Shown piece by piece: positions 5,905 to 8,331 of a stretch of 8,331 nucleotides of DNA. The translations under genes were made by a program, and so were the position numbers. Source of the DNA: a bacterium. GTDB lineage: Bacteria; Desulfobacterota; Binatia; UBA12015. How positions within the stretch are numbered: position 1 is the stretch's first letter; every line of letters starts with the position of its first letter. Location of the stretch: the NCBI GenBank assembly GCA_029976905.1, contig JAPOLW010000145.1:1-8331 (forward strand). The letters run 5' to 3'. Below the pieces are notes generated by a model. That model saw nothing but the letters and a program-made list of their open reading frames with translations, had not been told where the DNA came from and searched no databases.

Positions 5905-6456
5905 ATGCTCGTGGACATCGAAACCATCGGACATTGGTTTCAGGCATGGCCCCTGGGCGTACTCTGCATCGCGACCAGTCGGCTCGGCCTTCGACGCATC
6001 ACCTGGTCCGAGGACGACGATCGCGACGCCCTCGCCCGACGGCTGCGGGAGGAGTTCCCGAATGCCTCGCTCCTCGAACGGGAGCCCGACCCTGGGATGG
6101 CCCGGGAATTCGACGAGTTTTTCGCCGGCGAGAGGAAACGCTTCGAGATCGCAGTGGACCCGCGACCGACGAGTCCCTTCCGCGAGAGAGTCCTGCGCCG
6201 CTTGATGCACACGCGCTATGGCGAAACCCTGTCCTACGGGGAACTCGCGACCGCCGTCGGCAAACCCGGCGCCGCGCGGGCAGTCGGCCGGGCGATGGCC
6301 ACCAATCCTCTCCCCATCGTCATCCCCTGTCACCGGGTCCTGCCGGCCGACCGTTCCCTGGGCCACTACACCGGGGGCGCGCACGTGAAGGCCTTCCTCC
6401 TCGAACTCGAAGGAGTCTCCCCCGGGACACCACTTCTCGCGCCCGCGTTCCGCTGA
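5905..6456 (+). CDS. ogt: Methylated-DNA--[protein]-cysteine S-methyltransferase (Ogt type)
   Basis: A 183-residue DNA repair protein that takes the alkyl group from O6-alkylguanine onto its own cysteine in a single-use reaction. The N-terminal ribonuclease-like domain covers about 1-85. The conserved DNA-binding/active domain runs from about 89 to 172: SerProPheArgGluArgVal, TyrGlyGluThrLeuSerTyrGlyGluLeuAla, the helix-turn-helix AlaValGlyArgAlaMet with AsnPro at 134-135, then ProCysHisArgVal with the acceptor Cys142, and the closing LysAlaPheLeuLeuGluLeuGlu. There is no AdaA domain, so it is a stand-alone Ogt/AGT. The ATG at 5905 is chosen because the longer open frame upstream is antisense to the hydrolase; no good ribosome site precedes it, and GTG at 5911 is an alternative. 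It is monocistronic, divergent from the hydrolase and convergent with the aminotransferase. Confidence 0.94.
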   Translation: MLVDIETIGHWFQAWPLGVLCIATSRLGLRRITWSEDDDRDALARRLREEFPNASLLEREPDPGMAREFDEFFAGERKRFEIAVDPRPTSPFRERVLRRLMHTRYGETLSYGELATAVGKPGAARAVGRAMATNPLPIVIPCHRVLPADRSLGHYTGGAHVKAFLLELEGVSPGTPLLAPAFR

Positions 6457-6515
6457 AACGCGCGGCACGGCGACGATCGACCGGCTCCTGCCCGCAGGCG
6501 CGTCCGCAAGAGACG

Positions 6516-7436
6516 TCAGCGCGGATTCCACACGGGAGACAGCCAGTGGTGCCACGCGTCGTCGTGGCCGCGCGCCACCGCCCGGAAGCGCTCCCCGAGC
6601 GCTGTCGTTCGCTCCCCGACGCGACCGCTCCCCACGCCTCGATGATCGATGCGCGTCACCGGGGTCAACTCGGCCGCCGTGCCGCAGAGAAAAACCTCGT
6701 CGGCCACGTATAGCTCCGTCCGGGAAATGCGTCGCTCCGACACGGTCCAGGACAGCGGCTCGCTGCGGGCGAGTTCGATCAGGCTGCGACGGGTGATGCC
6801 GTCGAGGTTGTCTTCGGTGGACGGCGGCGAAATCAACTCGCCGCGACGCACGAGAAAGAGATGGGCCGCACTCCCCTCGCTCACCGACCCGTCCCCGGTC
6901 AGGAAGATGGCTTCGTCGAAACCGTTGCGCCGCGCCTCGGCACGCGCGAGCGCCGAATTCAGGTAGGCTCCGGTCGGCTTGGCGCGTGCCGGGATGGCAT
7001 TGTCGGAAACCCGCCGCCACGACGAGACACAGGCGTGCAGGGATTCGTCGGCGAAATACTTCCCGAGCGGCTGGCAATACAGGGAGAGCCCGATGGGCAC
7101 GTCCGTGAGCGTCGGCGACAGCTCGTCGGAATCGACGAAGATCAAGGGACGAACGTAGTGGTCCGAACGCGCGCCGTTGCGGCGCAAGAGCTCGAGCACG
7201 GCGGCCGTCGCCGTCGCGCGATCGACCGGCGGCGTCAGGCCCAGGATATGCGCCGATTCGTAGAGCCGTTCGATGTGGTCATCGAGCCGAAAGACGAAGA
7301 GCTCCTCGCACGCCTCGTTCCAGTACGCCCGGATGCCGCCGAAGCAGCCCAGACCATAATTCACCGCCTTGGACCGGATGCTGACCTGCGCATCCGCGTC
7401 GTCGACGAAGCGTCCTCGATGATATGATTCTCCCAC
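6516..7436 (-). CDS. ilvE: Class IV PLP-dependent aminotransferase, branched-chain type
   Basis: A 306-residue cytosolic fold-type IV aminotransferase, expected to exchange amino groups between branched-chain amino acids and 2-oxoglutarate. Evidence is AsnTyrGlyLeuGlyCysPhe at 26-32, ArgLeuAspAspHisIleGluArgLeu at 50-58, TyrValArgProLeuIle at 94-99, the PLP lysine Lys153 in AlaLysProThrGlyAlaTyr, Glu187 in SerGluGlySer contacting the PLP ring, the GlyIleThrArg loop at 213-216, and GlyThrAlaAlaGluLeuThrProVal at 252-260. The usual PheGluGlyIleArg motif reads PheGlyGlyIleArg, with Glu replaced by Gly34. The GTG start at 7436 gives the standard BCAT length and an N-terminus leading straight into GlyArgPhe; no clear ribosome site precedes it, so the start is moderately sure. 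It lies 73 bp after the DUF35 gene of module 2 on the same strand and may share its transcript. A specialised 4-amino-4-deoxychorismate lyase or D-amino acid aminotransferase is less likely. Confidence 0.88.
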   Translation of the reverse strand: MGESYHRGRFVDDADAQVSIRSKAVNYGLGCFGGIRAYWNEACEELFVFRLDDHIERLYESAHILGLTPPVDRATATAAVLELLRRNGARSDHYVRPLIFVDSDELSPTLTDVPIGLSLYCQPLGKYFADESLHACVSSWRRVSDNAIPARAKPTGAYLNSALARAEARRNGFDEAIFLTGDGSVSEGSAAHLFLVRRGELISPPSTEDNLDGITRRSLIELARSEPLSWTVSERRISRTELYVADEVFLCGTAAELTPVTRIDHRGVGSGRVGERTTALGERFRAVARGHDDAWHHWLSPVWNPR

Positions 7437-7509
7437 GCAGGCAGATTCGACACAGCGCCGGGCCCGGGGCAACCTCCCGACTCCCGGTGGGCGGATTCCG
7501 ATGCCGGGT

Positions 7510-7929
7510 TCAGGATCCGGTGGGCCGAAAGAAGAGCAGCGTGGCCTCGTCGTCCACCCGCTCGAAGACCGGCTCGACGACCTGGCCGACGCAAACCTCG
7601 CCCGGAGCGCAACCCACGATCGTGGTCGGGAAACGGACGCCCTCGTCGAGTTCGACGATCGCGTACACATAGGGCGTCTTGTCGAGGAACCACGGATGCG
7701 TCGCCCGGTGGACGATACTGAAGGTGTACACGCGTCCGCGACCAGTCATCTCCTTCCACGAAAGCGCGGCACCGTGGCACCGCGGGCAGAACGGACGCGG
7801 CGGAAAAACGAACCGGCCACAGGGATCGCACTGCGGCAATTCGATGCGCTCTTCGCGCAGGGCTCGCCAGTAGGGGGCGGCATCCCCCTCCACGGAGGGC
7901 AGCGGCCGCGGAAAACCGGAAGCGCTCAA
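7510..7929 (-). CDS. DUF35 Zn-ribbon/OB-fold protein, partner of the thiolase-like protein (module 2)
   Basis: A 139-residue paralogue of the module 1 DUF35 protein with the same order: N-terminal helix (about 15-30), zinc ribbon with cysteines 34, 37, 48 and 51 (again C-x2-C-x10-C-x2-C), then an OB fold from about 55 containing GlyArgGlyArgValTyrThrPhe and ProTyrValTyrAlaIleValGluLeu. By family knowledge it should bind CoA esters and form a heteromer with the adjacent thiolase-like subunit. The TTG start at 7929 is chosen because it overlaps the thiolase stop as TTGA and GGGGAGG lies 5 nt upstream, within the last thiolase codons. Longer versions toward 8235 only reread the thiolase gene in a wrong frame. 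Confidence 0.88.
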   Translation of the reverse strand: MSASGFPRPLPSVEGDAAPYWRALREERIELPQCDPCGRFVFPPRPFCPRCHGAALSWKEMTGRGRVYTFSIVHRATHPWFLDKTPYVYAIVELDEGVRFPTTIVGCAPGEVCVGQVVEPVFERVDDEATLLFFRPTGS

Positions 7930-8331
7930 GACTGCCTCCCCAGGACGAGCGAGCATTCCTCGGTGAAGGTGCCACCGTTGCCGTGGACGAAGGCGATCTC
8001 GTTTCGCTCGACCTGTCGGCTCCCGGCGCGGCCCATGAGCTGACGGATCGCCTCGACTACCAGCGCCATCCCACCGCCCAGCCCCGGTTGTCCGAACGAG
8101 AGCATGCCCCCCCCCGTATTGAGGGGAAAGTCTCCCCGGTAGGTGAGATCGTGCGCCTCGACGAAGGGGCCGCCCTCGCCTTTTTCGCAAAACCCGGCGT
8201 CCTCCAATTCGATGAGGACGGCGCTGGTATAGCAATCGTAGATCTGGGCGAGGGTGACGTCCCTGGGGCCAAGCCCGGCCATCGCGAAGGCGCGGCCCGC
8301 CGATTCCACCGTGGGCGTGACCAGGAAGTCC
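7926..8331 (-). CDS. Thiolase-like / lipid-transfer protein (module 2), C-terminal part only, cut by the window edge
   Basis: The last 134 residues of a second thiolase-superfamily protein; the frame is open through the right edge, so the N-terminus with the nucleophile site is not visible. The GTG at 8309 is internal, since family similarity continues to the edge. The fragment parallels module 1: a Tyr in IleTyrAsp (codon 8238-8240), GlyPheCys, GlyGluGlyGly, AsnThrGlyGlyGly and a closing LeuGlyArg. The GHP His is replaced by Gln (codon 8088-8090) and the last Cys position by Val before HisGlyAsnGlyGly. This fits the non-thiolytic SCP-x/Ltp2-like group, whose members work with DUF35 partners. 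The DUF35 gene overlaps the stop by 4 bp. Whether the first catalytic Cys is also lost needs sequence beyond the window. Confidence 0.88.
   Translation of the reverse strand, partial: DFLVTPTVESAGRAFAMAGLGPRDVTLAQIYDCYTSAVLIELEDAGFCEKGEGGPFVEAHDLTYRGDFPLNTGGGMLSFGQPGLGGGMALVVEAIRQLMGRAGSRQVERNEIAFVHGNGGTFTEECSLVLGRQS
7935..7943 (-). promoter_or_regulatory. Ribosome binding site inside the thiolase 3' end (module 2)
   Basis: CTGGGGAGG encodes Leu-Gly-Arg at the thiolase C-terminus and supplies GGGGAGG 5 nt before the TTG of the DUF35 gene. It matches the module 1 site (3905-3913) base for base. Confidence 0.65.

Noticed and set aside
6487..6498. Short hairpin CCTGC-CC-GCAGG between convergent genes as a terminator
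   Set aside because: Only a 2-nt loop (or 4-bp stem) and no T-run on either strand.
5851..7077. Minus-strand open frame of 408 codons
   Set aside because: Covers the alkyltransferase antisense and the aminotransferase in a wrong frame; composition is that of a shadow.
7930..8235. Longer N-terminus for the module 2 DUF35 protein
   Set aside because: Would reread the thiolase gene out of frame; the TTG at 7929 has a ribosome site and the usual 4-bp overlap.
1..8331. CRISPR array, tRNA, insertion sequence or prophage
   Set aside because: No regularly spaced repeats, cloverleaf with CCA-type end, transposase-like protein or terminal inverted repeats were seen by eye.

Overview
This is a high-GC bacterial window (many GTG and TTG starts, long antisense shadow frames). 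It carries twelve supportable genes and very little intergenic DNA. The mix of an LpxL/HtrB-type acyltransferase, a small lipoprotein and two thiolase-like/DUF35 pairs suggests a Gram-negative, lipid- or steroid-metabolising organism of the former Deltaproteobacteria (Myxococcota, Desulfobacterota, Binatota). That placement is inferred from gene content only; no rRNA or taxonomic marker is present.

Layout from left to right. Bases 1-190 hold no convincing gene. A minus-strand group follows, transcribed right to left: an LpxL-like acyltransferase (2592-1660), a 133-residue coiled-coil protein (1628-1227) and a D-2-hydroxyacid dehydrogenase (1201-191). Divergent from it is a 44-residue lipoprotein gene (2663-2797, plus) with a textbook Shine-Dalgarno and lipobox. 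Next is a tightly coupled minus-strand operon of alpha/beta-hydrolase fold protein (5841-5044), thiolase-like protein (5047-3899), DUF35 Zn-ribbon/OB protein (3897-3484) and PHP-domain metallohydrolase (3487-2840), joined by 4-bp overlaps or a 1-bp gap. An Ogt-type DNA alkyltransferase (5905-6456, plus) diverges from this operon. A class IV (branched-chain type) aminotransferase (7436-6516, minus) converges on it. At the right edge is a second, paralogous pair: a DUF35 protein (7929-7510) and the C-terminal part of another thiolase-like protein (8331-7926).

How the genes work together. Thiolase-like plus DUF35 pairs are known to form heteromeric enzymes, for example Ltp2-ChsH2(DUF35), which cleaves steroid side chains by a retro-aldol reaction. 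Both pairs here lack part of the classical Cys-His-Cys thiolase set. I therefore infer aldolase or other C-C bond chemistry on CoA thioesters rather than ordinary thiolysis. The hydrolase encoded first in the operon has Gly in place of its nucleophile Ser, so it may not be a conventional esterase. The PHP protein keeps all its metal ligands, but its substrate is unknown.

The most notable points are the serine-less hydrolase, the altered thiolase active sites, a repeated thiolase-DUF35 junction in which the thiolase's Leu-Gly-Arg codons double as the ribosome binding site, and the small lipoprotein gene. I see no CRISPR array, tRNA, rRNA, insertion sequence or phage feature.
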